In this document: positions 9,650 to 18,896 of the stretch, piece by piece
Numbering within the stretch: position 1 is the first letter of the stretch
Layout of the letters: each line of letters opens with the position of its first letter
NCBI RefSeq assembly: GCF_024721975.1
Contig: NZ_JANQBB010000011.1
Coordinates: forward strand, 1 to 64,000
Direction of reading: 5' to 3'
Origin: Paenibacillus endoradicis
GTDB taxonomy: Bacteria > Bacillota > Bacilli > Paenibacillales > Paenibacillaceae
Length of the DNA stretch: 64,000 nt
Position numbers and translations under genes: made by a program
The notes under the pieces: model-generated
Database searches by the model: none
Told to the model about the DNA's origin: nothing
The model's input: only the letters and a program-made list of their open reading frames with translations

Positions 9650-9698
9650 AGGTCATCCATCAGTTGGCAAAGTGCCAACTGATGGATGACCTTATTTT
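9650..9698 (+). terminator. Strong terminator after the large surface protein
   Basis: A perfect stem of about 20 bp (AAGGTCATCC...TTGGCA paired with TGCCAA...GGATGACCTT) with a 3-nt loop is followed by ATTTTTG. Confidence 0.88.
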
Positions 9699-9739
9699 TG
9701 CTGTCGGATGACATGCCTCGCGTAGTTTTATGAAAAAGA

Positions 9740-9772
9740 GTGTTATTCGATGATTCAGTCATCGAATAACAC
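9740..9772. repeat. Perfect 14-bp inverted repeat
   Basis: GTGTTATTCGATGA and its exact complement flank a 5-nt spacer. On the plus strand no T run follows. On the minus strand the sequence after the stem is TCTTTTTC, so it could act as a terminator against antisense transcription, or be a protein-binding site. Confidence 0.6.
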
Positions 9773-9891
9773 GAATAGTAATTAATACTCAATTTGATAT
9801 TAGGATGGATAATTTAGAATAGAATATGAAACTTTATGAGGATATACTTCGTCAAAAACTATGAACGACAATATGATTGGTGGTAATAATA

Positions 9892-10428
9892 ATGAAAAGA
9901 ATAATGTTTCTTGTTCTATCCATCGCCTTTATGTCGGCAATTCTAGTAGGTTGCCAATCCGAAGGTAATACTACAGTAAATACTGAAAAAACTAGTTTCA
10001 AGCAGCGGTCTTTAGTTACAGATACTATTAAGACTGACCTCAAGCAGCGGTCTATAGTTGCAGATACTTATAAGACTGACATCGAGCAGCAGCCAAAAGT
10101 TAACGAAACAAATACACTTGATGATGAAATTGCATATATAAGTATTACGAATTTAAACGGGAATAGTGACATTACTTTTGATGATGCTAGTTCAATTGAC
10201 ACTTTGAAAAGTATCATTATAAGTGCGGAAAGAGTAAATGGAATCGTTGATATGGCTAACCCAGGGTTTAAAATGATTGTTGTCTATGATAATGATAATA
10301 AACAAAATTTTAATTTATGGATAGGAAAAGAAGGTGGAAAAAGTGCTTTGATGAACACTGCCGATACGCACACTATATATACGCTTTCAGAAGCAATGAC
10401 TGAAAAGCTACTTGAATTAATTGAATAG
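9892..10428 (+). CDS. Lipoprotein with N-terminal 14-residue repeats (YhfM-like C-terminal region)
   Basis: A 178-residue protein with a type II signal peptide (MKRIMFLVLSIAFMSAILVGC, lipobox LVGC with Cys21), so membrane-anchored outside the cell. Residues 33-74 are three 14-residue repeats (KT.FKQRSLVTDTI / KTDLKQRSIVADTY / KTDIEQQPKVNETN). The C-terminal domain (about 80-178, with GIVDMANPGFKMIVVYD) resembles small Bacillus lipoproteins of the YhfM type; that match is from memory and tentative. A TTG at 9877 would add five residues, but GGTGGT is correctly spaced for the ATG at 9892. A terminator follows. Confidence 0.75.
   Translation: MKRIMFLVLSIAFMSAILVGCQSEGNTTVNTEKTSFKQRSLVTDTIKTDLKQRSIVADTYKTDIEQQPKVNETNTLDDEIAYISITNLNGNSDITFDDASSIDTLKSIIISAERVNGIVDMANPGFKMIVVYDNDNKQNFNLWIGKEGGKSALMNTADTHTIYTLSEAMTEKLLELIE
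9988..10113 (+). repeat. Three tandem 42-bp in-frame repeats
   Basis: Units at 9988-10029, 10030-10071 and 10072-10113 share the core AAGCAGCGGTCT (units 1 and 2), degenerating in unit 3. They lie in the extracellular linker of the lipoprotein. Confidence 0.85.
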
Positions 10429-10435
10429 CAGTTGT

Positions 10436-10466
10436 AGCCCAGTTCTTATATGAACTGGGCTTTTTC
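10436..10466 (+). terminator. Terminator after the lipoprotein gene
   Basis: AGCCCAGTTC and GAACTGGGCT form a perfect 10-bp stem with a 6-nt loop, followed by TTTTT. Confidence 0.92.
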
Positions 10467-10600
10467 TTGTGTTTGGAAATGTAGACATCACTAGATAGAT
10501 AATTGTAATAATAGAACGGTCAATGATGCTTAGCGATAAAGTATAATTTAAACTTTTAAGGTAACAATAACCACAAATCTTTATAAGAATGGGCTGAGCA

Positions 10601-12250
10601 ATGATGTGGTCATCTGTTATCTCGTTTATTCCTAGCTTTTCTGTATTTTTTCAGGCTCTCATGTTGCTGTTAATTCCGCAGTTATTTTTTACTGTTGCAA
10701 AGTTTTATCGTAAGCGTGTCAACAAGGGTGAAAATAAAAATCAGCATCAATCCAATGAAAACAACAGTAATGACAACCAAGATGAGCTTAAAATTGCTGG
10801 TCATTTAGGGGATGATTTAGAGTTACTTAAAGAAAAAGTAGGGCACAATAGTGACGTCCATTTTAGAGATTTTCACATTAAGATGTTGAATCGTAAAGCA
10901 ACACTTATTTTTGTGGAAGGGATGCAGCAAAGTGATTTCATTAATAAGCATATTCTAAATCCACTTATGATCGAGGGATCTTCGCATTATATCCCTTCTC
11001 AGGTCAATATTGCTACATATGTGAAAGAACACTTGTTACCTGTCATTCATGTTAATGAAATGGAAAGTGTACAAAATTTATCCCAGATGATTTTATTTGG
11101 TTATACGGTATTGCTGATAGAGGGAATGAATACGGCACTAATGGTAGGTATACCAGACGCCCCTTCACGTTCTGTTGCTGAGCCTGTATCAGATGCATTG
11201 ATAAGAGGACCGCGTATTGGTTTCACTGAGGTGCTAAGTGAAAATACAGCCCTTCTTCGTAGACATGGTCTTAACGATAATTTGGTCATAAATGCTGATT
11301 ATGTAGGAAGCAAATCTCAAAAAACAATGGTCATCGCTTATATGAAGGATATTGCGAATGATGAACTTGTTAATGAGGTTAAGGAACGAATAGCTAAGTT
11401 GGATTATGATTATTTTGCAGAGTCGGGATACTTGGAACAACTATTGGAAGATAATATATTTAGTCCATTCCAGCAATTTCAAAATACAGAAAGACCAGAC
11501 AAAGTCATTGCTGCTTTACTAGAGGGAAGAGTAGCTATCTTACTTGATGGCACCCCCTTTGCATTAATAGCACCTGCTAGTTTTATGATGCTGTTTCAGT
11601 CACCTGAGGATTATTATCAACGCTGGATATCTGGATCGTTTACAAGAATTTTGCGAATAGGAGTAGCTTTTCTCTCACTCTTTGCACCTGCTCTGTACAT
11701 CTCATTCATCTCATTTAATCCAGGTCTTATACCAACACAGCTGGCAATGTCAATTATCGAATCGAGACAAGGAGTACCATTTTCCTCCATCTTAGAGGTA
11801 TTGATTCTTGAAATTTCAATTGAAATTTTAAGAGAATCGGGAATTAGACTACCTAAGCCAATTGGACCAGCAATGGGAATTGTTGGTGGTCTCGTTGTAG
11901 GTGAGGCGGCAGTACGAGCGGGGTTAGTAACTCCTTTTCTTGTGATTGTGGTTGCTTTAACTGCGATATCCTCATTTACAATACCAGAATATAGCTTAGG
12001 GATCTCAATACGATTACTTCGATTTGTGGCGATGTTTTTCGCCGCTGTATTAGGATTATATGGAACAATTATTTTCTTTTTACTACTAAGTACCCATATG
12101 ATACATCTACGAAGTTTCGGTTTACCGTATTTATCGCCAATTTCACCTTTGCAGGCAGCAGATAATAAGGATGTATTTCTACGGAGTCCGTTTACTTTTA
12201 TGAGAGATCGACCTAAAAGCCTTAAAACAAAAAATAAAAAGCGTATATAA
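10601..12250 (+). CDS. Spore germination protein, GerA (A-subunit) family
   Basis: A 549-residue A subunit of a Ger-type germinant receptor in the inner spore membrane. After an N-terminal hydrophobic stretch (about 5-32) and a low-complexity Asn/Gln-rich linker (about 40-60) comes the soluble domain (EGMQQSDFINKHIL...; typical ISRSVAEPVSDALIRGPR-like segment PSRSVAEPVSDALIRGPR), then several transmembrane helices from about residue 345, with the conserved IPTQLAMSI and LPKPIGPAMGIVGGLVVGEAAV motifs. It is the first gene of an A-B-C operon, 23 nt before the B gene. In spore formers these operons are usually made in the forespore; I could not confirm a sigma-G promoter. The N-terminal hydrophobic segment is longer than I expect for the family. 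The start has only a weak SD. Confidence 0.93.
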   Translation: MMWSSVISFIPSFSVFFQALMLLLIPQLFFTVAKFYRKRVNKGENKNQHQSNENNSNDNQDELKIAGHLGDDLELLKEKVGHNSDVHFRDFHIKMLNRKATLIFVEGMQQSDFINKHILNPLMIEGSSHYIPSQVNIATYVKEHLLPVIHVNEMESVQNLSQMILFGYTVLLIEGMNTALMVGIPDAPSRSVAEPVSDALIRGPRIGFTEVLSENTALLRRHGLNDNLVINADYVGSKSQKTMVIAYMKDIANDELVNEVKERIAKLDYDYFAESGYLEQLLEDNIFSPFQQFQNTERPDKVIAALLEGRVAILLDGTPFALIAPASFMMLFQSPEDYYQRWISGSFTRILRIGVAFLSLFAPALYISFISFNPGLIPTQLAMSIIESRQGVPFSSILEVLILEISIEILRESGIRLPKPIGPAMGIVGGLVVGEAAVRAGLVTPFLVIVVALTAISSFTIPEYSLGISIRLLRFVAMFFAAVLGLYGTIIFFLLLSTHMIHLRSFGLPYLSPISPLQAADNKDVFLRSPFTFMRDRPKSLKTKNKKRI

Positions 12251-12273
12251 GTAGAATATAGAAAAGGGGGATT

Positions 12274-13377
12274 ATGAGGATGTTCGTTACAAAAGACGAT
12301 CGTATTACAGCTAATCAAGCAACGGCAAGTATGACGTCTACGACACTAGGTGCTGGATTATTAGTGATGCCAAGAATACTTATACAAGATGTTGGTACAC
12401 CTGATGTGTGGATGACTTTGCTGCTTGGTGGAATTCTTGTTGTGCTTGCCTTAATATTCTTTATCAAACTATCTCAAAAATTCCCCAAACAAACGTTATA
12501 TCAATATTCTTCAAAGATTTTAGGAAGACCACTTGGTAATTTAGTTTGTTTATTGTTTTGCTTATACTTTCTATTTACATCTGCTTATGAATTGAGAATC
12601 CTTGCTGAAGTAATCGTTTTTTATTTACTAGAGGGTACACCCAAGTGGGCCATCGTCATACCGATCATGTTAGTAAGTTATTATTTGCTTTTAGGCGGTG
12701 TCAATGCGTTGATGCGCTTATTTCAAATTGTGCTTCCGATAACCATTATCATTATTATTATTGTATATGGCTTAAGTTTTTCGATGTTTCATATCGATAA
12801 CTTAAAACCAGTTTTCGGTAATGGGATTACCCCTGTATTTAACGGGGTGACTCATAGCTTCAACAGTTTTGCCGGATATGAGCTTGTTGCAATATATTAT
12901 GCCTATCTGAATGAGCCCAAAAAAGCAATAAAGTCTTTTTCTCTTGGCTTAGGACTGGTCGTAGTTATCTATATGATCGCGCTAATTCTTGTTATAGGGT
13001 CTTTATCATTGGAGGCAGGGATGTTAAGCACTTGGCCGACTATTGATCTCGTGCGTAATTATGAGCTAAAGGGGTTCTTTTTTGAGAGAATCGAAATCTT
13101 GTTTCTTGTCATCTGGGTGATGCAACTATTTTGTACATTTTCTAGCATGTACTATGGAGCTTCACTAGGTTTAAGCCATGTATTACGTTATAAAAAGCGT
13201 CCAATTATTTTGGGGCTGTTGCCAGTATGTTACATCTTTACAATGGTACCTAGAAACATCAATGATATTACTGTACTTGGTTATGTGATTAGCTACTACT
13301 GTATGTTACTATTTGTCATTGCAGTAATCTTATATATCGTGTACCTCTTTAGAAAAAGGGTGATTTCACATGCGTAA
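12274..13377 (+). CDS. Spore germination permease, GerB family
   Basis: A 367-residue polytopic membrane protein of the GerAB/APC-superfamily type, with about ten hydrophobic segments. It is the B subunit that binds the germinant in receptors whose ligands are known. The N-terminus DDRITANQATASMTSTTLGAGLLVMPR is typical of the family. It follows the A gene by 23 nt with a GGGGG-type SD, and its end overlaps the C gene by 8 nt, which indicates translational coupling. The germinant cannot be read from sequence alone. Confidence 0.93.
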   Translation: MRMFVTKDDRITANQATASMTSTTLGAGLLVMPRILIQDVGTPDVWMTLLLGGILVVLALIFFIKLSQKFPKQTLYQYSSKILGRPLGNLVCLLFCLYFLFTSAYELRILAEVIVFYLLEGTPKWAIVIPIMLVSYYLLLGGVNALMRLFQIVLPITIIIIIIVYGLSFSMFHIDNLKPVFGNGITPVFNGVTHSFNSFAGYELVAIYYAYLNEPKKAIKSFSLGLGLVVVIYMIALILVIGSLSLEAGMLSTWPTIDLVRNYELKGFFFERIEILFLVIWVMQLFCTFSSMYYGASLGLSHVLRYKKRPIILGLLPVCYIFTMVPRNINDITVLGYVISYYCMLLFVIAVILYIVYLFRKRVISHA

Positions 13378-14560
13378 AATTACAATTATAACGATGAAGA
13401 TAGTAAGCACAATCATCTTATTGGTTCTAGTTAGCGGTTGTTGGAGTAGTAACGAAATTGAGGATCTAAGCCTATACCTTGGTATGGCATTAGACAAAGG
13501 GGAAAGCTCAAAGGAAGAAGAAATAATGAATGAAAAGGGCAGTGATTTTCCCAACAAGCATTTACTAACCGTAACGGTTCAAATTGCACCTCCACAAGCT
13601 GCTGAATCATCTAACTCTTCAAATTCAAGTAAATTATACAATAATGTTACACAAACCGGTGATTCTTTACTTGAAATACTTCGAGAATTTGCAATTAGAC
13701 AGAATAGACCCGTCATTGCACATCATCTAAAGGTCGTCATTATTTCAAATGAGTTGGCTAAGGATCAGCATCTAAATGAATATATTGATTTTATGCTAAA
13801 AGACAATGATATTCGTCCAAACTGCTTGATCTTTATCTCTACAGGTAAAGCAGTGGAACCGTTGAACTTTAATGATTCAGGTATATTACCAGCATTGTAT
13901 ATAAAGAATCTCATCGATAATCATACAAGATCGAATCGAATAATGAGCCCTGTTACGTTAAATCATGTTAATACTTTTTTACATTCTAAGCAGAGTTTCA
14001 TGCTGCAAAACATAATTAGTACAAGTGATGAAATCAAATTTAGCGGTAGTGGAATTATTAAGGGATCCTCAGGTAAATGGGTCGGATACTTAACAGAGCA
14101 AGATGTCAGTGCGATTAATTGGATCACTGATGATGTTAAGGGTGGTCTTATTAAGAGCTACAACATGCATGATGAGGTTATTACCTATGAAGTAAAAGAA
14201 GCTAAGAGCAAAATTAAATCAATAATTGAGAATGATAAAATTAGTTTTAAGGTCAGCATCAAAACAGAAGGAAGAATAATTGAAAATTGGGACGTAAACA
14301 CATACGGCTCTGATCCTACTTATATAAAAGAAGCGGAGAAAATATTTACTGAGACCTTGCACAATCAGCTTGAGGAAGCATTGAAAAAGCTACAGGAAAC
14401 CTATAAAGCCGATGTGGCTAATTTTGGGAAAACATTAAAACATCAACATCCCGCTGCTTGGAAAAAAGTAAGTGAACAATGGGATGATGAATTTAGTCAA
14501 TGCGCTGTTGATTTTGATATTAAGCTAGAAATTACAGACTTTGGTGCTTCAACACAATAG
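13370..14560 (+). CDS. Spore germination lipoprotein, Ger(x)C family
   Basis: A 396-residue C subunit of the receptor. It has a lipobox LVSGC near residue 23 followed by WSSNEIEDLSLYLGMALDKG, the standard start of the mature GerC protein (domain-1 motif E-I-xx-L). The last third shows the expected KIFTETLHNQLEEALKKLQE helix and WKKVSEQWDDEF. Lipid-anchored on the outer face of the inner spore membrane. The ATG at 13370 lies inside the end of the B gene with SD AAAGGGTG. Confidence 0.93.
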   Translation: MRKITIITMKIVSTIILLVLVSGCWSSNEIEDLSLYLGMALDKGESSKEEEIMNEKGSDFPNKHLLTVTVQIAPPQAAESSNSSNSSKLYNNVTQTGDSLLEILREFAIRQNRPVIAHHLKVVIISNELAKDQHLNEYIDFMLKDNDIRPNCLIFISTGKAVEPLNFNDSGILPALYIKNLIDNHTRSNRIMSPVTLNHVNTFLHSKQSFMLQNIISTSDEIKFSGSGIIKGSSGKWVGYLTEQDVSAINWITDDVKGGLIKSYNMHDEVITYEVKEAKSKIKSIIENDKISFKVSIKTEGRIIENWDVNTYGSDPTYIKEAEKIFTETLHNQLEEALKKLQETYKADVANFGKTLKHQHPAAWKKVSEQWDDEFSQCAVDFDIKLEITDFGASTQ

Positions 14561-14564
14561 TAAT

Positions 14565-14606
14565 CAGGATATCTTGGCTCATTCGTGAGGGAGGATATTC
14601 TGGTTT
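14565..14606 (+). terminator. Probable terminator of the ger operon
   Basis: CAGGATATC pairs with GATATTCTG across a loop, followed by TTTTA. The T run is short, so this is moderate evidence. Confidence 0.5.
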
Positions 14607-14644
14607 TAAATGTTTTAACTACTTCTAGTACTCTCTTAGAACGA

Positions 14645-15514
14645 TTACAAGCTATGCTTGTATTGTGCAGGTGTCATTCCAGTTAGTGCTTTGAATTTAC
14701 GATGGAAATGAGGAATACTCCCAAATCCACAAGCTTCTGCAATCTGTGCAATATTTCGATCATTCAACCTTAACATCTCTTTTGCTCGCATGACGCGTTT
14801 GGCAGTAACATACTCTGTAACATTCATGCCTGTTAGTCGCTTGAAAACACGTGAAAAATGAGCTGGAGTAACTGCTGAATTACGTGCAAATATAGCTAAT
14901 CCAAGTTCTTCCTCTAAATGTGAATCGATATATGATAGCGTCTGCTCTATCCATTGCGGTAATGCTGCTGCCTGATGGCGAAGAAGCGATTCCCCCCAAG
15001 TTTCCTCTGCATGTCGGTTAAGTAATAATAGAATGTGTTGAATATGCATTCTAATCACTTGTCTGTATCCTACTTTTTCCTCACTATATTCATGATGAAT
15101 TTGCTCAATTAAATCCACAATTTGGTTTCGATATGCCTCGGGAACGGTAAAACGAAAGGATTGCTTTGATTGTGCTGTTTCAAAAGGCTGCAAATAATGA
15201 AATGGCTCACCAACAGATGACGTATCATGTACAAAGGCAGCACTAAAATAGAAAGCTGTTGCTCGTTTGGGATCATCCTCAACAGGATATGAGTGATGAA
15301 TAGTGTTGCCAGGAATTAAGTAAATGTCACCGGCTTCTGCATCATAAAAGGAATGGTCAATAAAAAAAGTACCTCTTCCTGAATAGATATATACAAATTC
15401 ATACCAATCGTGGACATGATTAGGCAGTTCGAATTGTGCGCTAGTCGCATCACGATATTTATATTCAAATGGAAATTCAGCATCAAACTTAAATGTTTTA
15501 CGATAAGTATTCAT
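14645..15514 (-). CDS. AraC-family regulator (cupin sensor + HTH)
   Basis: A 289-residue regulator. An N-terminal AraC-type cupin (about 15-150, with LPNHVHDWYEFVYIYSGRGTFF) probably binds a sugar ligand. The C-terminal two-HTH AraC/XylS domain (about 190-289) ends in the canonical ...ACGFGSIPHFHRKFKALTGMTPAQYK helix pair. It is transcribed divergently from uxaB-uxaA with a 203-bp intergenic region, so it probably controls galacturonate catabolism and itself. SD GAGGTAG precedes the ATG at 15514. Confidence 0.87.
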   Translation of the reverse strand: MNTYRKTFKFDAEFPFEYKYRDATSAQFELPNHVHDWYEFVYIYSGRGTFFIDHSFYDAEAGDIYLIPGNTIHHSYPVEDDPKRATAFYFSAAFVHDTSSVGEPFHYLQPFETAQSKQSFRFTVPEAYRNQIVDLIEQIHHEYSEEKVGYRQVIRMHIQHILLLLNRHAEETWGESLLRHQAAALPQWIEQTLSYIDSHLEEELGLAIFARNSAVTPAHFSRVFKRLTGMNVTEYVTAKRVMRAKEMLRLNDRNIAQIAEACGFGSIPHFHRKFKALTGMTPAQYKHSL

Positions 15515-15717
15515 ATCTACCTCACAATTTCTACATTTTGGTACTTCTTAGCTTAGATTATATCAAAATAGAGTATAAAAAAGATGGAATTAGATATTTA
15601 TCTGTTCATATTTGTTGTCTATAATAAAGGAAATAATATATGATTCTCTCGAATATGGGAAGCTTTTTTTTGTGATGTTAAGGAATATAATAATAGCTTA
15701 AAGGGGATTGAGTTGTT

Positions 15718-17235
15718 ATGAAATCAAACATATTAGACAGCGCGTCACTAACTACAGAAAAAAAACGAGTATACAACCAAATGATACAATCAACGATTAA
15801 GGTATTGCAAATTGGTGAGGGTAATTTTCTAAGAGGTTTTTTTGATTGGATGATATATGAAAGTAGAAAGCAAGGTTTATACGATGGTAGTGTAGTAGTC
15901 GTTCAGCCGCGTCCAAGTGGAAAAGCTAAAATCGAAGCGTTAGCGTCTCAAGATGGAGTGTACACTTTAGTAACTCGAGGCTTAGAAAATAATGTTCCAA
16001 TTGAGCGTATGGATCAAATTACAGTGTTTGGTACAGTTTTTGATCCGTATGAGCATTGGAATGAGTTTTTGGCACTTGCTGAACTACCGGAACTAAGAAT
16101 CGTTGTCTCAAATACGACGGAAGCGGGCTTATCTTATCACCCAGAGCAGTGGAAAGAGGGCGAACCGATTAATTCGTATCCTGGCAAATTAACGATGTTG
16201 TTATATCATAGATATAAAGCTTTTCAAGGAGATCCGGAGCGTGGGTTCATCTGTTTACCATGTGAATTGCTAGAGCGTAACGGAGATACTTTACGTGATT
16301 GCATATTGCGATATTGCGAAGATTGGGAGCTTCCAGCTGATTTTAGAAACTGGGTTGTTACACATAATTTATTTTTAAATTCACTCGTTGATCGTATTGT
16401 GACAGGATATCCGAAACAAGACCAGGCAGAAGCTTGGTTCAATGAATGGGGATATCGAGATCCGATGCTTACAACAGCTGAGCCATATCATTTATGGGCA
16501 ATTGAAGGAGATCCTTCACTAGATCAGGAGTTGCCGCTCGCTTCTGCTGGATTAAATGTGCTATGGGTTGAAGACTTGAAGCCTTATCAAGTGCGAAAGG
16601 TAAGTATATTAAACGGAGCACATACGTTTATGGCGCTATATGGTACGTTACATGGTATAAAAGAAGTGAGATTAGCGATGGAAGATTCTCATATCGGTGA
16701 TCTGATTAAACGTACGATTCAAAACGAAATCATTCCATCATTACCTTATAATTCAGTCGAATTGCAACAATATGCAGTTCAAGTGTACCAACGATTTTTA
16801 AACCCATTTATCCAGCATCGTTTGTCCGATATTGCGATGAATAGTTTAAGTAAATTTAAAACTAGACTATTACCAGCGATTCAATATTATTTAGCAGATG
16901 AGCAATTCACTGAACTTCCTAAAGGGTTAGCTACAGCGTCTGCCGCTTTAATACGATACTATCAAATTAGTAAAGGTGAAGCGGGATATGAAGGGAAATC
17001 ATTTGATGGAGAATCGTATATTTTGCATGATGACCCTATTTTATTAGAACAGATAGCTAACATATGGGAGAACTACTATTCGGGAGAAAACGGATCTTCT
17101 TCAATTAATCAAGTAGTATCTCAAATCCTTCAAATAGAAGCTATATGGGGTGTCAATATGCATGTCAGCAATGCTAATTTAGCTACACAATTATCTGCTA
17201 TCTTGATCCAATGGGAGGGATACGGGAATGAATGA
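15718..17235 (+). CDS. uxaB: Tagaturonate reductase (altronate oxidoreductase)
   Basis: A 505-residue member of the polyol/mannitol dehydrogenase family that reduces D-tagaturonate to D-altronate with NADH, the second step of galacturonate catabolism in the cytosol. The N-terminal Rossmann motif IGEGNFLRGFFDWM and the characteristic VVQPRPSGKAKIEAL are present, with the C-terminal dehydrogenase domain (LKPYQVRKVSILNGAHT) around 285-300, and the length fits UxaB. Its stop overlaps uxaA by 8 nt. uxaC, needed for the preceding step, is at 24103. Confidence 0.93.
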   Translation: MKSNILDSASLTTEKKRVYNQMIQSTIKVLQIGEGNFLRGFFDWMIYESRKQGLYDGSVVVVQPRPSGKAKIEALASQDGVYTLVTRGLENNVPIERMDQITVFGTVFDPYEHWNEFLALAELPELRIVVSNTTEAGLSYHPEQWKEGEPINSYPGKLTMLLYHRYKAFQGDPERGFICLPCELLERNGDTLRDCILRYCEDWELPADFRNWVVTHNLFLNSLVDRIVTGYPKQDQAEAWFNEWGYRDPMLTTAEPYHLWAIEGDPSLDQELPLASAGLNVLWVEDLKPYQVRKVSILNGAHTFMALYGTLHGIKEVRLAMEDSHIGDLIKRTIQNEIIPSLPYNSVELQQYAVQVYQRFLNPFIQHRLSDIAMNSLSKFKTRLLPAIQYYLADEQFTELPKGLATASAALIRYYQISKGEAGYEGKSFDGESYILHDDPILLEQIANIWENYYSGENGSSSINQVVSQILQIEAIWGVNMHVSNANLATQLSAILIQWEGYGNE

Positions 17236-18742
17236 GTGGATTAAATTACATGAAAAAGATACTGTAGCCATTGCATTACGATCGTTCACCAGAGGTGAGA
17301 AGCTTCACTTAGACGATAAACAATCGATTGAATTACTTGATGATGTAGCTTTTGGACATAAAATTTCCCTATATTCCTTGCAGGCTGGAGAACATATTAT
17401 TAAATTTGGTAATTCAATTGGAGTTGCTACTACTGATATTGCAGCTGGTCATTGGGTTCATTCAAAAAATTTGAAATCAGGCTTAAGTGGAATTTTGAGC
17501 TATGACTATACTCCAAATGTTGAAGCATTTGCAGAAGCAGCTGCAGCACAACAACAATCAAAAGATATTTCTCGTGTTTTTCAAGGCTATGTTAGAGCCG
17601 ATGGAGAGGTGGGTATTCGTAATGAAATATGGATAATCAATACAGTAGGTTGTATTAATAAAACCTGTGAAATTGTCGCCAGACGTGCGTCGGCAATCTA
17701 TGCAGACCGAGTAGATGGAATCTATCATTTTGCACATCCTTATGGTTGTTCGCAATTAGGTGATGATTTATCCTATACACAAAAATTGCTAGCTTCATTA
17801 GTTCGACATCCTAATGCAGCAGGCGTATTAATAATCGGTTTAGGCTGCGAAAACAATCAGATTGAGTTGTTTCAGCAAGTGATTGGAGATTATGATCCTC
17901 GTCGTATTCAATTTGTTAAAGCGCAGCAGGCGGAAGATGAAATTGAAGAATCATTAACGCTAATAGAGGAATTGGTTGAGTATGCAGAAAGTTTTTCAAG
18001 AGAGCCAATTCCTGTTTCTCGCTTAAAGCTAGGCTTAAAGTGTGGTGGTTCAGATGGTTTATCAGGGATCACAGCCAATCCTCTTGTCGGCAAGATGGCT
18101 GATCGATTAATTGCAGCTGGAGGGACGGCTATTTTAACCGAGGTACCTGAAATGTTTGGTGCTGAAACGATATTAATGGAGCGAACGGCAACTGAACAGG
18201 TTTTCCACAATGTGGTTCATCTAATTAATGATTTTAAAGAATATTTTATTCGTCATGGTCAAGAGATTTATGAAAATCCTTCTCCAGGTAATGTTGCGGG
18301 TGGCATTACTACTTTAGAAGAGAAATCTTTAGGCTGTACACAAAAGGGTGGTCATGCCATCGTTACAGATGTCATTGCTTATGGAGATCGCGTATTGAAA
18401 AATGGTTTAACATTACTTGAAGCACCAGGTAATGATCTTGTTTCGGTAACTGCACTAAGTGCAGCAGGTGCGCATATCGTATTGTTTACTACTGGAAGAG
18501 GAACACCGTTTGGAGGTCCAGTACCAACGGTGAAAATTTCTACGAATACTGAGTTATCCCAGCGAAAGAAAAACTGGATTGATTTTAATGCAGGAAGCTT
18601 ACTTGATGATTCTACAATGGAAGAGTTAAGCGATGAATTTTGGGAACAACTTATTGCGATTGCTTCTGGAGAAATACAGACGCATAACGAGCGCAATGGA
18701 TTTAAAGAAATTGCGATATTTAAAGATGGAGTTACGTTATAA
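17228..18742 (+). CDS. uxaA: Altronate dehydratase
   Basis: A 504-residue UxaA/GarD-family enzyme that dehydrates D-altronate to 2-keto-3-deoxygluconate. An N-terminal SAF domain (about 1-95) and the long catalytic region (from about 115, GYVRADGEVGIRNEIWIINTVGCIN; later KCGGSDGLSGITANP and GLGCENNQ) are both present in one chain. Its start lies inside the end of uxaB, so the two are translationally coupled. The kinase and aldolase that normally finish the pathway (KdgK, KdgA) are not adjacent. A strong terminator follows. Confidence 0.94.
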   Translation: MNEWIKLHEKDTVAIALRSFTRGEKLHLDDKQSIELLDDVAFGHKISLYSLQAGEHIIKFGNSIGVATTDIAAGHWVHSKNLKSGLSGILSYDYTPNVEAFAEAAAAQQQSKDISRVFQGYVRADGEVGIRNEIWIINTVGCINKTCEIVARRASAIYADRVDGIYHFAHPYGCSQLGDDLSYTQKLLASLVRHPNAAGVLIIGLGCENNQIELFQQVIGDYDPRRIQFVKAQQAEDEIEESLTLIEELVEYAESFSREPIPVSRLKLGLKCGGSDGLSGITANPLVGKMADRLIAAGGTAILTEVPEMFGAETILMERTATEQVFHNVVHLINDFKEYFIRHGQEIYENPSPGNVAGGITTLEEKSLGCTQKGGHAIVTDVIAYGDRVLKNGLTLLEAPGNDLVSVTALSAAGAHIVLFTTGRGTPFGGPVPTVKISTNTELSQRKKNWIDFNAGSLLDDSTMEELSDEFWEQLIAIASGEIQTHNERNGFKEIAIFKDGVTL

Positions 18743-18771
18743 CCTATGGTTTTGACGTGTTAAATTTATAA

Positions 18772-18816
18772 AGGTCCGGCTATTGTGATTAATGAGTCAC
18801 AATAGTCGGACTTTTA
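18772..18816 (+). terminator. Terminator of uxaBA
   Basis: GTCCGGCTATTGTGA pairs with TCACAATAGTCGGAC (one G-U pair) around an 8-nt loop, followed by TTTTATTC. Confidence 0.9.
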
Positions 18817-18896
18817 TTCTATAAATAGTTACTTAGACATCTGATACATATCTATTATTCTATTAGTGTAAGTTTGCCAGCTGAATTCCTACATTA

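Noticed and set aside
11617..12318. 233-residue minus-strand ORF
   Set aside because: It lies entirely over the gerA 3' end in antisense, with no SD and composition typical of a shadow frame.
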